NCBI RefSeq assembly: GCF_000224085.1
Contig: NC_015945.1
Span: 2,305,501-2,369,500 of the forward strand
Length of the DNA: 64,000 nt
DNA from: Allomuricauda ruestringensis DSM 13258
GTDB lineage: Bacteria; Bacteroidota; Bacteroidia; Flavobacteriales; Flavobacteriaceae
Direction of reading: 5' to 3'
Shown: in pieces, positions 35,677-44,590 of the stretch
How the letters are laid out: the number at the start of each line of letters is the position of its first letter
Numbering within the stretch: the stretch's first letter is position 1
Made by a program: the position numbers and the translations under genes
The notes under the pieces: model-generated
The model's database searches: none
The model's input: the letters and a program-made list of their open reading frames with translations, nothing else
Told to the model about the DNA's origin: nothing

Positions 35677-37188
35677 CTAATCTGGTATATTTTTATTCAT
35701 TTTAGAAGAAAGAATCCCATAAAACGCCTTAATACCATAGGCCAACTGACCAATTTTGATATTCTCGTTTGGGCTATGTTGGTTGTTATCAGGGTTCACT
35801 ACAGGTACAATAAAGGCAGGAATTTTCAATTCGTTGATAAAAGGCGAGATTGGCACTGTGCCACCCATGGTACGGATTTGAATGACCTCTTCCTCAAAAC
35901 TTTTGTTTAAAGTGTTTACGATAAACTTGCCATAAGGATTATCCAGATCGGTGCGGAAAGCATCGGTTACGCTTCCTTCGGCTACGGTTATAATTTTATC
36001 AAACTGCATACGCTCCTCTTTGGAAGGTATATGGTCCAATACTTTGTATCCCTGTTTAGTGATATGGTCCTTTACTAAGTTTTTAAGACGATCTCCATCA
36101 CTCTCTACTACCAACCTCAAATCCAGTTCAGCGGTAGCGCTTTCAGGAACAATGGTTCGTGCCTTGTCGCCAACCCAGCCCGAGCCCAATCCACGAATGT
36201 TCAAGGATGGGTATTGCAGGGCTTCTTGATAATAACTGCCCACTTTTTCGGCAGTTTTAAACTGAAGTTTCTCTGCAATGGCCTCGTCACTATCAGGAAC
36301 ACTTTTTAATATGGAATCAGTTTTTTCGTCAATGGAAATACCATCGTAATAGCCGGGAATGGTCACTCTACCTTCGGTATCTTTCATGGTGGCCAGTAAT
36401 TGTGCCAATTGGAACCCTGGATTTGGAGCGTAATTACCATAATGTCCACTATGCTGTGGTTTTATGGGCCCATAGGTGGTAAGTGTCAAGGTGGTGATGC
36501 CACGGCACCCATAAACCACCGTTGGATTTTCCGAAGCATGAACAGGTCCGTCTACGATCATCAAAAAATCGGATTCCAAAAGTTCGCGGTACTGCTTCAC
36601 GGCAGCGGGCAAGGGTTTGCTGCTCTTCTCCTCTTCACTGTCCAAAATCACTTTTATGTTAAAAGGAATTTCTTTGCCATCTTTCTTTAATAAATCCATG
36701 GCGTTCAAGAGCATCACAATAGGTGATTTATCATCCGAAGTAGATCGCCCAAATAAACGCCAATCGTAGTTGATATCGTCACCCAGTTCATCAAAGGAAA
36801 CCGTTTCAAACCCACCATCTTTCGGTGCTTTCAAAACCACCTGGTAAGGATTGGGTTGATCCCATTTGGATGGGTCTACGGATTGCCCATCAAAATGCAT
36901 ATAAATAAGTACCGTAGGTTTTTCACCGCTCACAGGCGTGGCCGCAAAAAACAGAGGAAGCCCCTCTGTATCCAAAACGGCAGTATTGAAGCCCCTGTCC
37001 CCGAACTTTCGTTTTAGCCACATAATGTTTCGGTCAATATCCGCAGCATCCAGCGCATCGTTGGGAATGGCTATAAATTCACGAATCTCGTTAATGGCAT
37101 GTGCCACCTGTGATTTTACGGCAACATCATCTTGCGCCGAAAGGGAAAAAGTTAACAACAGGGAAACTAGGGATAGTATTTTTTTCAT
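35677..37188 (-). CDS. M20-family metallopeptidase, exported
   Basis: From the ATG at 37188 (the frame opens 14 codons further up) the 503-residue protein has a signal peptide (MKKILSLVSLLLTFSLSA). M20 features: VLIYMHFDGQSVDPSKW with the first zinc His and Asp region, LFGRSTSDDKSP with the bridging Asp, LDSEEEKSSKPL with the catalytic Glu pair, and a dimerisation domain (about 220-340). It should cleave dipeptides or small peptides in the periplasm. It is 34 bases upstream of trpA's 3' side on the same strand, but no functional link is apparent. Confidence 0.87.
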   Translation of the reverse strand: MKKILSLVSLLLTFSLSAQDDVAVKSQVAHAINEIREFIAIPNDALDAADIDRNIMWLKRKFGDRGFNTAVLDTEGLPLFFAATPVSGEKPTVLIYMHFDGQSVDPSKWDQPNPYQVVLKAPKDGGFETVSFDELGDDINYDWRLFGRSTSDDKSPIVMLLNAMDLLKKDGKEIPFNIKVILDSEEEKSSKPLPAAVKQYRELLESDFLMIVDGPVHASENPTVVYGCRGITTLTLTTYGPIKPQHSGHYGNYAPNPGFQLAQLLATMKDTEGRVTIPGYYDGISIDEKTDSILKSVPDSDEAIAEKLQFKTAEKVGSYYQEALQYPSLNIRGLGSGWVGDKARTIVPESATAELDLRLVVESDGDRLKNLVKDHITKQGYKVLDHIPSKEERMQFDKIITVAEGSVTDAFRTDLDNPYGKFIVNTLNKSFEEEVIQIRTMGGTVPISPFINELKIPAFIVPVVNPDNNQHSPNENIKIGQLAYGIKAFYGILSSKMNKNIPD

Positions 37189-37222
37189 GAGACAAATCAG
37201 CATTGATTTTAAAAGCTGAAAT

Positions 37223-37984
37223 TTAACCAATTTGCCTCACAAAGTCACCAATACCGTCCACTCCATTTTCTGTTAAATGTTTGATGAAGGCCGAACCAAT
37301 GATAGCTCCTTTGGCTTTTTCCGTTGCTTGAACAAAAGTTTCCGCATTACTAATGCCAAACCCAACAATTTGAGGGTTTTTCAACTGCATGTTGGCAATA
37401 CGCTCAAAATAGGCTGATTGTTCCGTTCCAAAACCTTGTTTGGCTCCCGTAGTACTCGCGGAACTTACCATATAAATAAAACCCTCGGAGGCTTCATCAA
37501 TAGCTTTGATACGTTCATCGCTAGTTTGTGGGGTAATTAAAAAGACGTTGATCAGTCCGTGTTTTTTGAAAATGGCTTCGTATTCCTCGTTGTAAACATC
37601 TAAAGGAAGGTCTGGTAGAATGAGTCCATCAATACCAATTTCTTCACATTTAGTGCAAAACTCCTCCACACCATATTGAAGTACTGGATTAAAATAACCC
37701 ATTAGGATCAAAGGAATGGAAACCGTTTTGCGAATGTCTTTTAATTGCTCAAAGAGCAAAGCCGTGTTCATTCCATTTTTTAACGCAGCGGTGGAGCTTT
37801 CCTGAATGGTTGGGCCATCGGCCAAAGGGTCACTGAACGGAAGCCCTATTTCGATGAGGTCGACCCCACTTTTTTCCAAATCTTCGATGATTTTAACGGT
37901 GTCGTTCAAATTGGGATAACCAGCCGAAAAGTATATGGAGAGGATTTTTTTGTCCTCTTGTAGTTTTTGTTTGATTCTGTTCAT
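37223..37984 (-). CDS. trpA: tryptophan synthase alpha chain
   Basis: Releases indole from indole-3-glycerol phosphate and passes it to the beta chain. The 253-residue TIM barrel has DLIEIGLPFSDPLADGP with the catalytic Glu and the ligand-binding Asp, LILPDLPLD with the second catalytic Asp, GFIYMVSSASTTGA and GFGISNAET in the phosphate site. It is the last gene of the leftward trp operon, separated from trpB by a 207-base spacer filled with palindromic repeats. Confidence 0.97.
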   Translation of the reverse strand: MNRIKQKLQEDKKILSIYFSAGYPNLNDTVKIIEDLEKSGVDLIEIGLPFSDPLADGPTIQESSTAALKNGMNTALLFEQLKDIRKTVSIPLILMGYFNPVLQYGVEEFCTKCEEIGIDGLILPDLPLDVYNEEYEAIFKKHGLINVFLITPQTSDERIKAIDEASEGFIYMVSSASTTGAKQGFGTEQSAYFERIANMQLKNPQIVGFGISNAETFVQATEKAKGAIIGSAFIKHLTENGVDGIGDFVRQIG

Positions 37985-38031
37985 TTTAATTTTTTTCGAT
38001 TATACACAATTGTACCAGAGGTCAATCCAAA

Positions 38032-38187
38032 TGTCATATCGAGCGCAGTCGAGATGTTTTTGTCTGCCTTTCGACTGCGCTCAAGAGGACAAAAACAAAG
38101 CATAGGTACAAATCTTAAAGGCCACTGGTACAATTACGGATATACAATTAATTTTTCATTGGATTCCTGCTTTCTCAGGAATGACAT
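38032..38187. repeat. palindromic repeats in the trpA-trpB spacer
   Basis: TCGAGCGCAGTCGAGA (from 38039) and CTTTCGACTGCGCTC (38069-38083) are the two arms of a long hairpin inside TGTCA...GGACA ends. A second unit, GATTCCTG...CAGGAATGACA, is at 38162-38187. These are short interspersed palindromes, not coding. Confidence 0.8.
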
Positions 38188-38191
38188 AAAA

Positions 38192-39376
38192 TTATAATTT
38201 AAAATAATCAATATAGTTCTGTAAATCTTTGTCGCCACGTCCGGATAGGTTTACCACCACCACATCATCTGGATTGAATTTCCTGTCCTCAAAAATGGCG
38301 AGGGCATGGGAAGATTCAATAGCTGGGATAATACCTTCCAGTTTGCAAAGCTCCAAACCAGCCTTCATAGCGTCATCATCGGTAATGGAAATAAACTCAC
38401 CCCTGCCAGACGTGTACAAATGTGCGTGCATGGGCCCTACACCCGGGTAATCCAATCCTGCCGAAATGGAGTAGGGTTCGGTAATCTGTCCATCTTGGGT
38501 CTGCATCAACAAGGTTTTGCTACCATGGATAATGCCTACTTTGCCTAAGGCGGAGGTGGCAGCACTTTCACCCGAATGAATGCCTTTTCCTGCGGCTTCC
38601 ACGGCAATGATGCCTACGTCCGGAGTATCAAGATAATGGTAGAACGCTCCCGCAGCATTACTTCCGCCACCTACACAGGCTACCACATAATCAGGTTTTT
38701 CGCGTCCTTCTTTTTCTTGAAGTTGACTTTTGATTTCTTCGGAAATTACAGATTGAAATCGTGCTACCATATCCGGGTATGGGTGGGGACCGACCACGGA
38801 ACCAATAATGTAATGCGTATCCACGGGATTGTTAATCCAATCCCTGATAGCTTCGTTGGTGGCATCTTTTAAGGTTTTACTGCCCGATGTTGCGGGCCTG
38901 ACCTCTGCGCCCAACATTTTCATACGGGCAACGTTAGGTGCTTGGCGGGCAATATCTATTTCACCCATATAAACTATGCATTCAATCCCCATAAGAGCAC
39001 AGACCGTAGCAGTGGCCACACCATGTTGTCCAGCACCAGTTTCTGCAATGATTCGGTTTTTGCCCAACTTTTTGGCCATCAGTATTTGCCCAATGGTGTT
39101 GTTGACTTTATGGGCTCCGGTATGGCACAAATCTTCGCGTTTCAGATAGATTTTTGTGTTGTATTTTTCGGATAGACGGTTGGCGAAATAAAGCGGTGTG
39201 GGCCTGCCCACATAATCTTTCAGCAATTGATGGAATTCTTCTTTGAACGAAGGTTCTTCCATAATACTGAGGTAGTTCTGCCGAAGCTCTTCGCAATTGG
39301 GATACAGCATTTCCGGGATAAATGCTCCCCCGAACTCACCATAATACCCCCGTTCATCCGCATGATAGCTCTTCAT
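38192..39376 (-). CDS. trpB: tryptophan synthase beta chain
   Basis: PLP enzyme joining indole and serine to tryptophan. The 394-residue protein has [13 protein letters not shown] with the Schiff-base Lys90, [12 protein letters not shown], the phosphate loop [11 protein letters not shown] and [14 protein letters not shown]. It is the normal TrpB1 type, not TrpB2. Twelve bases follow trpF. Preceded by trpF and followed by trpA after a repeat-filled spacer. Confidence 0.98.
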   Translation of the reverse strand: MKSYHADERGYYGEFGGAFIPEMLYPNCEELRQNYLSIMEEPSFKEEFHQLLKDYVGRPTPLYFANRLSEKYNTKIYLKREDLCHTGAHKVNNTIGQILMAKKLGKNRIIAETGAGQHGVATATVCALMGIECIVYMGEIDIARQAPNVARMKMLGAEVRPATSGSKTLKDATNEAIRDWINNPVDTHYIIGSVVGPHPYPDMVARFQSVISEEIKSQLQEKEGREKPDYVVACVGGGSNAAGAFYHYLDTPDVGIIAVEAAGKGIHSGESAATSALGKVGIIHGSKTLLMQTQDGQITEPYSISAGLDYPGVGPMHAHLYTSGRGEFISITDDDAMKAGLELCKLEGIIPAIESSHALAIFEDRKFNPDDVVVVNLSGRGDKDLQNYIDYFKL

Positions 39377-39388
39377 AGGTTTCTTTTT

Positions 39389-40090
39389 TTAGTTGCGACC
39401 GCTCTCTAGCGATTCGATGAATATTTTTAAATCTTCTATATTTTTTAATCCAGGCGCTCGTTCAAATTTACTGTTCACATCTATGGCGAAGCAGTTTTTG
39501 GAAGCTGGACTGTTTAAAAACTCTTGTAATTTTTCTTTGGAATCCAATCCAATGCCACCACTTAAAAAGTAGGGTTTGTTGGATGGGTAGTTTTGCAAAA
39601 CGGACCAGTCAAACGCATAGCCATTGCCGCCAGGTAATTTTCCTTTGGTGTCAAAAAGAAAATAATCGCAGACCTCTTCATAATCTTTCAATAGATCAAA
39701 ATCAAAATCATCCTTGATGGAAAATACTTTAATGATTTCTAGCTTTGTCAGGTCGAGCGCAGTCGAGACCTTATTCTCCTGGGATTCTTTCTGGTTTCTC
39801 GACTGCGCTCGAAATGACAGAAAGCTCTTTTTTAGTTTTTGGCAATAATCGGCACTTTCCTTACCATGGAGTTGTACCGCGTTTAATTGATATTGCTCAA
39901 CTTTTTGGATGACTTCATCCAAAGGTGCGTCTACAAAAACTCCCACTTTTTGGATGGAACTGGGCAATTCGGGCATTTCTCCCGAAAAATATCGAGAGGA
40001 TGGCTCCCAGAAAATAAAACCCAAATAATCGGGTTGCAATTTTGCTACCTCGATGGGGTTGTGGTTCATGCCGCAGATTTTTAGTCTCAT
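39389..40090 (-). CDS. trpF: phosphoribosylanthranilate isomerase with repeat-derived insertion
   Basis: Isomerises PRA to CdRP in tryptophan synthesis. From the ATG at 40090 the 233-residue protein starts MRLKICGM (catalytic Cys in KICGM) and has GVFVDAPLDEV, VQLHGKE, the second catalytic Asp in FLFDTKGK, and LSGGIGLDS. TrpF is usually 200-210 residues; the excess comes from about residues 91-115 (SFRAQSRNQKESQENK and following), encoded by a 74-base inverted repeat of the same kind as the operon spacers. The insertion is in frame and no stop is introduced. An ATG at 40108 is an alternative start. Confidence 0.93.
   Translation of the reverse strand: MRLKICGMNHNPIEVAKLQPDYLGFIFWEPSSRYFSGEMPELPSSIQKVGVFVDAPLDEVIQKVEQYQLNAVQLHGKESADYCQKLKKSFLSFRAQSRNQKESQENKVSTALDLTKLEIIKVFSIKDDFDFDLLKDYEEVCDYFLFDTKGKLPGGNGYAFDWSVLQNYPSNKPYFLSGGIGLDSKEKLQEFLNSPASKNCFAIDVNSKFERAPGLKNIEDLKIFIESLESGRN
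39746..39819. repeat. palindromic repeat inserted within trpF
   Basis: The arms TGTCAGGTCGAGCGCAGTCG (39746-39765) and CGACTGCGCTCGAAATGACA (39800-39819) are nearly perfect inverted repeats, each also present in the trpA-trpB spacer. They flank about 34 bases; the whole is in the trpF reading frame. Confidence 0.88.
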
Positions 40091-40102
40091 AGTGCTGTTC
40101 TT

Positions 40103-40219
40103 TGTCATTTTGAAATGTCAGATTGAGCCCTTCGACTATGCTCAGGATAAACTAAAGTCGAAATCGAAGTGAGAAATCTAGTGTGAGATTTCTCAATCGC
40201 TACGCTCATTTCGAAATGA
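40103..40219. repeat. palindromic repeats in the trpF-trpC spacer
   Basis: TGTCATTTTGAAATGTCAGA on the left and TCATTTCGAAATGACG on the right bound a set of partial palindromes (GAGCCCTTCGACTATGCTCA, GAAATCTAGTGTGAGATTTC). No coding function. Confidence 0.75.
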
Positions 40220-40221
40220 CG

Positions 40222-41007
40222 TTATTTTTTTAATTCATCAATAAATTTTTTTGCATTTTCACCCGGATTGTCCGTCTTCATAAAATTTTCCCCGATTAAA
40301 AAACCTTTATAGCCAAACGCTTTTAAATCCCGAATGGCCTTAACCGAACTAATGCCGCTCTCGGAAACTTTCACAAAATCATCAGGTATTTTAACCGATA
40401 ATGATTTGCTGATGTCCAAATCAACTTCAAAAGTTTTAAGGTTGCGGTTGTTTACTCCCAACATATCCAAACTTGGCATTAGGGATTTTTCGAGTTCTTC
40501 TTCATTATGTACCTCAAGCAATACATCCAGTCCCAAACCTTTGGCCAGTTCGGACAAGGTTTTTATCTCTTCTTTGGACAGAATAGCGGCAATCAATAAA
40601 ATTACGTCTGCACCATAAGCTTTGGCTTCTATAATTTGATATTCATCTATGATGAACTCTTTTCGCAAAATGGGAATGTTGGTGGATGCCCTTGCGAGCA
40701 CCAGATCATCCAACGAGCCGCCAAAGTACTTGCCATCAGTGAGTACGGATATTCCGCAGGCACCTGCATTGGTATAACCCTTGGCCACATCCTGTATACT
40801 TAAACTTTGATTGATTACAGATTTGGATGGGGAACGGCGTTTGTGCTCCGCAATAATCCCCGAGTTGCTCTTGCGCAATACTTCTGCCAAGGAGACGGAG
40901 GTGCGTTCCATCATTACCGAGGCCTCCAATTGGGGCAGGGTTATCAGAGATTTTTTTAAATCGACTTCTTGGCGTTTATCGGCTACTATTTTGTCTAGTA
41001 TGTTCAT
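40222..41007 (-). CDS. trpC: indole-3-glycerol phosphate synthase
   Basis: Closes the indole ring from CdRP. The 261-residue monofunctional TIM barrel has IIAEHKRRSPSKS (catalytic Lys and Glu area), ISVLTDGKYFGGSL, ILRKEFIIDEYQI with the catalytic Lys, LGVNNRNLKTFEVD and VSESGISSV. It is not fused to trpF, which is a separate gene downstream. Repeat-filled spacers of about 130 bases lie on both sides. ATG at 41007. Confidence 0.97.
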   Translation of the reverse strand: MNILDKIVADKRQEVDLKKSLITLPQLEASVMMERTSVSLAEVLRKSNSGIIAEHKRRSPSKSVINQSLSIQDVAKGYTNAGACGISVLTDGKYFGGSLDDLVLARASTNIPILRKEFIIDEYQIIEAKAYGADVILLIAAILSKEEIKTLSELAKGLGLDVLLEVHNEEELEKSLMPSLDMLGVNNRNLKTFEVDLDISKSLSVKIPDDFVKVSESGISSVKAIRDLKAFGYKGFLIGENFMKTDNPGENAKKFIDELKK

Positions 41008-41012
41008 GCTGT

Positions 41013-41125
41013 TTTTGTCATTCCACCCTGATGTGGAATCTAATTTTTTTATTTCTGTTGGATTCCTGCTTTCGCAGGAACGACATTTGTTTTTTTGTCA
41101 TTCTGAACGCAGTGAAGAATCTCAT
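41013..41125. repeat. three palindromic units in the trpC-trpD spacer
   Basis: The units are TGTCATTCCACCCTGATGTG (41017-), GATTCCTGCTTTCGCAGGAA (41061-41080) and TTGTCATTCTGAACGCAGTG (41095-). The middle one is a clean 8-bp stem hairpin; its first 8 bases recur at 38162. Confidence 0.78.
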
Positions 41126-41134
41126 ATAATGACA

Positions 41135-42130
41135 CTATTCATTACTCAATTCTTGCAACTTTCTCAAAGCTTCCAATCCTTTGCCGCTAAGCAACGATTC
41201 TTTTGCTTTTTCAAACCCTTCCTTGGGTGTGATGCCTTGTGTAGTGGCAATGGCCACCCCTGCATTGGCGCAAACCACGTTATTTTGGGCCTCGGTGCCC
41301 TTTCCTTGCAAAATACTCATGAATATCTGGGCGGATTCAGCTACATCTTCACCTCCGGTTATTTCCTGTTGTGAAATTTTTTCTACTCCAAAGTCAGCGG
41401 GCTTCAATATGGCTTCGGTATTGTTGGAAATGGTCTTGGTGTCACCCGTCAACGAGATTTCATCATACCCATCCAACGCGTTTAAAACGGTGAATTTTTT
41501 ATCCGTATTCTGATAAAGGTAACCATACATTCGCGCCAATTCCAGATTGTACACACCTACCATTTGGTTTTTCGGGAATGCTGGGTTCACCATAGGTCCC
41601 AACATATTGAAAAATGTTTTCACGGCCAATTCCCTTCGGATGGGTGCCACATTTTTCATGGCGGGGTGGAAGAGTGGAGCGTGGAGCACGCAGATACCTG
41701 CCTCTTCAATGGTTTTCTTTAAAAAATCAGCATCATTACTGAATTTGATGCCCAAAAACTCCATCACATTGCTACTCCCACATTTGGAAGAAACTCCATA
41801 GTTTCCGTGTTTGGTCACGTGGATTCCCGCACCAGCCGTTACAAAAGAAGCCAAAGTGGAAATGTTGAAGGTGTCTTTTCCATCCCCGCCGGTTCCGCAA
41901 AGGTCGATTGGGTCGTATTCGGCAAGGTCAACAGCCAAGCAAAGTTCCAATAGGGCATCACGGAAGCCTTCCAGTTCCTCAATGGTTACGCTCCGCATCA
42001 TATAAACGGTTAAAAAAGCGGCTATTTGTGAGGTGTTGTATTCTCCATTGGCAATGTTCACCAAAATTTGCTTGGCTTCCTCCTTGGGGAGTATTTCGTG
42101 ATTTATTAATTTATTTAATGTCTCTTTCAT
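41135..42130 (-). CDS. trpD: anthranilate phosphoribosyltransferase
   Basis: Adds phosphoribose to anthranilate. The 331-residue protein has the PRPP motifs LCGTGGDGKDTFNIST and the KHGNYGVSSKCGSSNVME segment, and PRRELAVKTFFNMLGPMVNP. It is the stand-alone form, with trpG as a separate upstream gene. ATG at 42130. Confidence 0.97.
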   Translation of the reverse strand: MKETLNKLINHEILPKEEAKQILVNIANGEYNTSQIAAFLTVYMMRSVTIEELEGFRDALLELCLAVDLAEYDPIDLCGTGGDGKDTFNISTLASFVTAGAGIHVTKHGNYGVSSKCGSSNVMEFLGIKFSNDADFLKKTIEEAGICVLHAPLFHPAMKNVAPIRRELAVKTFFNMLGPMVNPAFPKNQMVGVYNLELARMYGYLYQNTDKKFTVLNALDGYDEISLTGDTKTISNNTEAILKPADFGVEKISQQEITGGEDVAESAQIFMSILQGKGTEAQNNVVCANAGVAIATTQGITPKEGFEKAKESLLSGKGLEALRKLQELSNE

Positions 42131-42142
42131 TTTAGTATTTTA

Positions 42143-42259
42143 TCATTCCACTTGGATGCTGAGCGGAGTCGAAGCATGATGTGGAATCTTTCATTTAATT
42201 AGGTTTGTTTGAATTCCTGTTTTCCCTTCGACTCCGCTCAGGGTTCCGTAGGAATGACA
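42143..42259. repeat. palindromic repeats in the trpD-trpG spacer
   Basis: TCATTCCACTTGGATGCTGA at 42143 and GTAGGAATGACATGG at the other end enclose the arms GCTGAGCGGAGTCGAAG and CTTCGACTCCGCTCAGG. The second arm is the complement of the first, giving a long hairpin of the class also seen in other trp spacers. Confidence 0.78.
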
Positions 42260-42264
42260 TGGAA

Positions 42265-42831
42265 TTAGCTTTCCAACCAATTTTTTAGCATTTGTTTTCC
42301 TTCGGGCGTTAAAACCGATTCTGGATGAAACTGTACAGCGGTCACGTCGTATTCTTTATGTCGAAGTGACATAATTTGTCCGTTCTCATCTACCGCGGTG
42401 ATTTCCAGTGTATCGGGTAAATTCGGGTCTACTACCCAAGAGTGGTACCGCCCTACCTGAAGCGTTTTGGGCATATCCTTATAAATAGGATCGTCTTTGG
42501 TGATGGTTATGGTGGTGTCAACCCCATGGTAGACTTGGTCTAAATTGATTAAGGTACCTCCAAAGACCTCACTGATGGCTTGTAGGCCCAGACAAACGCC
42601 AAAAATACGTTTAGTTGGTGCGTAGGTTTTTATGATTTCCTTTAGCAATCCTGCTTCATCGGGAATTCCTGGTCCAGGAGACAAAACCACATAGTCAAAC
42701 GGTTCTACCTCGTCCAAAGTAAGTTGGTCGTTTCGTTTTACGGTCACCTCGCAATCCAAATCTTCTAGATAGTGCACCAAGTTGTAGGTGAAGCTATCGT
42801 AATTGTCTATCATTAAAATCTTTCTTCCCAT
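42265..42831 (-). CDS. trpG: anthranilate synthase component II (glutamine amidotransferase)
   Basis: Supplies ammonia from glutamine to TrpE. The 188-residue class I amidotransferase has LSPGPGIPDEAG, the nucleophile Cys80 in FGVCLGLQAI, and the His169/Glu171 pair of VQFHPESVLTP. Its start lies two bases after the trpE stop. It may serve only TrpE or also PabB; no pabB is in the window. Confidence 0.96.
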   Translation of the reverse strand: MGRKILMIDNYDSFTYNLVHYLEDLDCEVTVKRNDQLTLDEVEPFDYVVLSPGPGIPDEAGLLKEIIKTYAPTKRIFGVCLGLQAISEVFGGTLINLDQVYHGVDTTITITKDDPIYKDMPKTLQVGRYHSWVVDPNLPDTLEITAVDENGQIMSLRHKEYDVTAVQFHPESVLTPEGKQMLKNWLES

Positions 42832-42833
42832 GT

Positions 42834-44252
42834 TTAGATAGTTTCGGCAATTTCCAGCGCTTTGTTCAATGCGCCCAATTTGTTGTAGGTTTCTTGGAGT
42901 TCATCGTCCGGGTTGGATGCTGCCACCAAACCTGCCCCTGCTTGGTAATACAGTTCGTGGTCCTTGCTCAAGAATGTCCGGATCATAATGGCGTGGTTAA
43001 AGTTGCCATCAAAATCCATGAACCCGATGGCCCCACCGTAATAAGACCTACTGGTTTTCTCGTATTTTTCAATAAGCTGCATGGCCATGTGTTTTGGGGC
43101 GCCGCTCAAGGTCCCAGCAGGGAACGTATCGGCGACCACTTTCATGGTAGTGCTGTCCTTTTTCTTTTGCCCGGTCACTTTTGAGACTAAGTGGATAACG
43201 TGGGAGAAATATTGTACTTCTCGATAAGTTTCCACTTTTACGGTATTTCCGTTGCGGCTGAGGTCGTTTCGAGCCAAATCCACCAACATTACGTGCTCGC
43301 TGTTCTCTTTTTCGTCCTGTGCCAATTTTTTTGCCAGTTCGGCGTCCTTTTCATCGTTACCGGTACGTTTGTAAGTTCCGGCAATGGGATGTATTTCAGC
43401 TTTGCCATCTTTTACGATAAGTTGTGCTTCGGGAGAGCTTCCAAATATTTTAAAGTTGCCGTAATCAAAATAGAACAGGTAAGGGGAGGGGTTAATGGAA
43501 CGTAATGCCCGGTAAACATTAAATTCATCTCCTTTAAACCTTTGTTTGAACCTTCTGGAAAGCACCAATTGAAATACATCGCCACGTTGGCAATGCTTTT
43601 TGGCCAAGGCTACCTGGTCTTTGTAATCTTCATCCTTTAGGTTTGATTCTGGCTCACCTTCTTTATTAAAGTTATAGGATGAAAAAGTGCGGACATTGAA
43701 AAGTTGTTCAATCTCATCTACATTGCTCTCGGTGTTGTAACAATGTGCGAACAAATAAGCCTCGTTCTTAAAATGATTGATGGCAATGATGTTCTGATAC
43801 ACCGCGTAATAAATATCCGGAATGTTCACCGAATCTTCTTTTTTGGAAATCGCTACGTCTTCAAAATAGCGAACGGCATCGTAGGCCATATACCCGAACA
43901 GTCCGTTGTATATAAACTTGAAGTCCTGCCCGCCGGCAGGCAAGGTGTTCTGAGTGGTTTTGAATAGCTTTCCAAAGTTGTGGATGACCTCGGTCACATC
44001 GGTTTCAGGTGTAATTTCCGCTACTTCTTTGGTTCCATCTGGAAACCTTTGTGTGATGGTTTCGTTCTCAACCTTGATAGATGCAATGGGATTGCAGCAG
44101 ATGTACGAAAAGCTGTTGTCGTTAGCGTGGTAATCGCTACTTTCCAAAAGGATGCTGTTTGGAAATTTGTCCCGAATTTTGAGGTAAACACTCACGGGCG
44201 TAATGGTGTCCGCAAGAATTTTTTTGTAGTGTGTTGTTAATGAATAAGTCAT
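42834..44252 (-). CDS. trpE: anthranilate synthase component I
   Basis: Makes anthranilate from chorismate, the first committed step. The 472-residue protein has the feedback-inhibition motif LLESSD (35-40), which in known enzymes binds tryptophan, and the chorismate-binding core: PEAQLIVKDGKAEIHPIAGT, EHVMLVDLARNDL, FPAGTLSGAPK and YYGGAIGFMDFDGN. It is the first biosynthetic gene after the leader and the GIY-YIG gene. Start ATG at 44252. Confidence 0.97.
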   Translation of the reverse strand: MTYSLTTHYKKILADTITPVSVYLKIRDKFPNSILLESSDYHANDNSFSYICCNPIASIKVENETITQRFPDGTKEVAEITPETDVTEVIHNFGKLFKTTQNTLPAGGQDFKFIYNGLFGYMAYDAVRYFEDVAISKKEDSVNIPDIYYAVYQNIIAINHFKNEAYLFAHCYNTESNVDEIEQLFNVRTFSSYNFNKEGEPESNLKDEDYKDQVALAKKHCQRGDVFQLVLSRRFKQRFKGDEFNVYRALRSINPSPYLFYFDYGNFKIFGSSPEAQLIVKDGKAEIHPIAGTYKRTGNDEKDAELAKKLAQDEKENSEHVMLVDLARNDLSRNGNTVKVETYREVQYFSHVIHLVSKVTGQKKKDSTTMKVVADTFPAGTLSGAPKHMAMQLIEKYEKTSRSYYGGAIGFMDFDGNFNHAIMIRTFLSKDHELYYQAGAGLVAASNPDDELQETYNKLGALNKALEIAETI

Positions 44253-44262
44253 TTCGTTTCTA

Positions 44263-44280
44263 TTTCCACGCAGGTGGAAA
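44263..44280. repeat. 18-bp hairpin on the trpE side of the GIY-YIG gene
   Basis: TTTCCACGCAGGTGGAAA: 7-bp stem with a 4-base loop, 11 bases from the GIY-YIG stop on one side and 10 from the trpE start on the other. Confidence 0.7.
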
Positions 44281-44291
44281 TCTTTTTTTGG

Positions 44292-44576
44292 TTAATCAAA
44301 GAAATAGGTTAAATCCTTCCAATCTGGATTGAAATCGTTTATCAGGTTTATTTTCCAGCTCCTATTCCATTTTTTTAATTGTTTCTCTCTTCGAATGGCT
44401 GGCATTGGGAAATTAAATTTTTCATAATAGACTAATGTTTTAAGATTATATCTACTGGCAAATTTGCTGCCCACGCCATGTTTGTGCCTGTACATTCTCT
44501 TTTTCAAATCGTTTGTATAGCCTATATAAATGGTTCCCATTTTCTTGTTTGATATGATATAGACATAAAAACTCAT
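44292..44576 (-). CDS. GIY-YIG domain endonuclease-like protein
   Basis: The 94-residue product from the ATG at 44576 (an ATG three codons earlier is equally possible) starts with MSFYVYIISNKKMGTIYIGY, a variant GIY-YIG pair (VYI...YIG), then the conserved Arg of KKRMYRHKHG and RYNLKTLVYYE, with the Glu in the catalytic role and IRREKQLKKWNRSWK as a C-terminal basic segment. Such single-domain proteins (UPF0213-like) are many-copied in flavobacterial genomes. It lies inside the trp transcript, between attenuator and trpE, and is bracketed by hairpins at 44263-44280 and 44591-44610. No role in tryptophan synthesis is known. Confidence 0.85.
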   Translation of the reverse strand: MSFYVYIISNKKMGTIYIGYTNDLKKRMYRHKHGVGSKFASRYNLKTLVYYEKFNFPMPAIRREKQLKKWNRSWKINLINDFNPDWKDLTYFFD

Positions 44577-44590
44577 TTTCAACATTTAGG

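Noticed and set aside
35677..37222. M20 peptidase gene as part of the trp operon
   Set aside because: It follows trpA on the same strand by 34 bases, but its product is an exported peptidase with no pathway link; read-through is possible but function is separate.
38032..42259. CRISPR array in the trp spacers
   Set aside because: The repeats are palindromes of differing sequence at irregular distances, with genes between them, not evenly spaced direct repeats with unique spacers.
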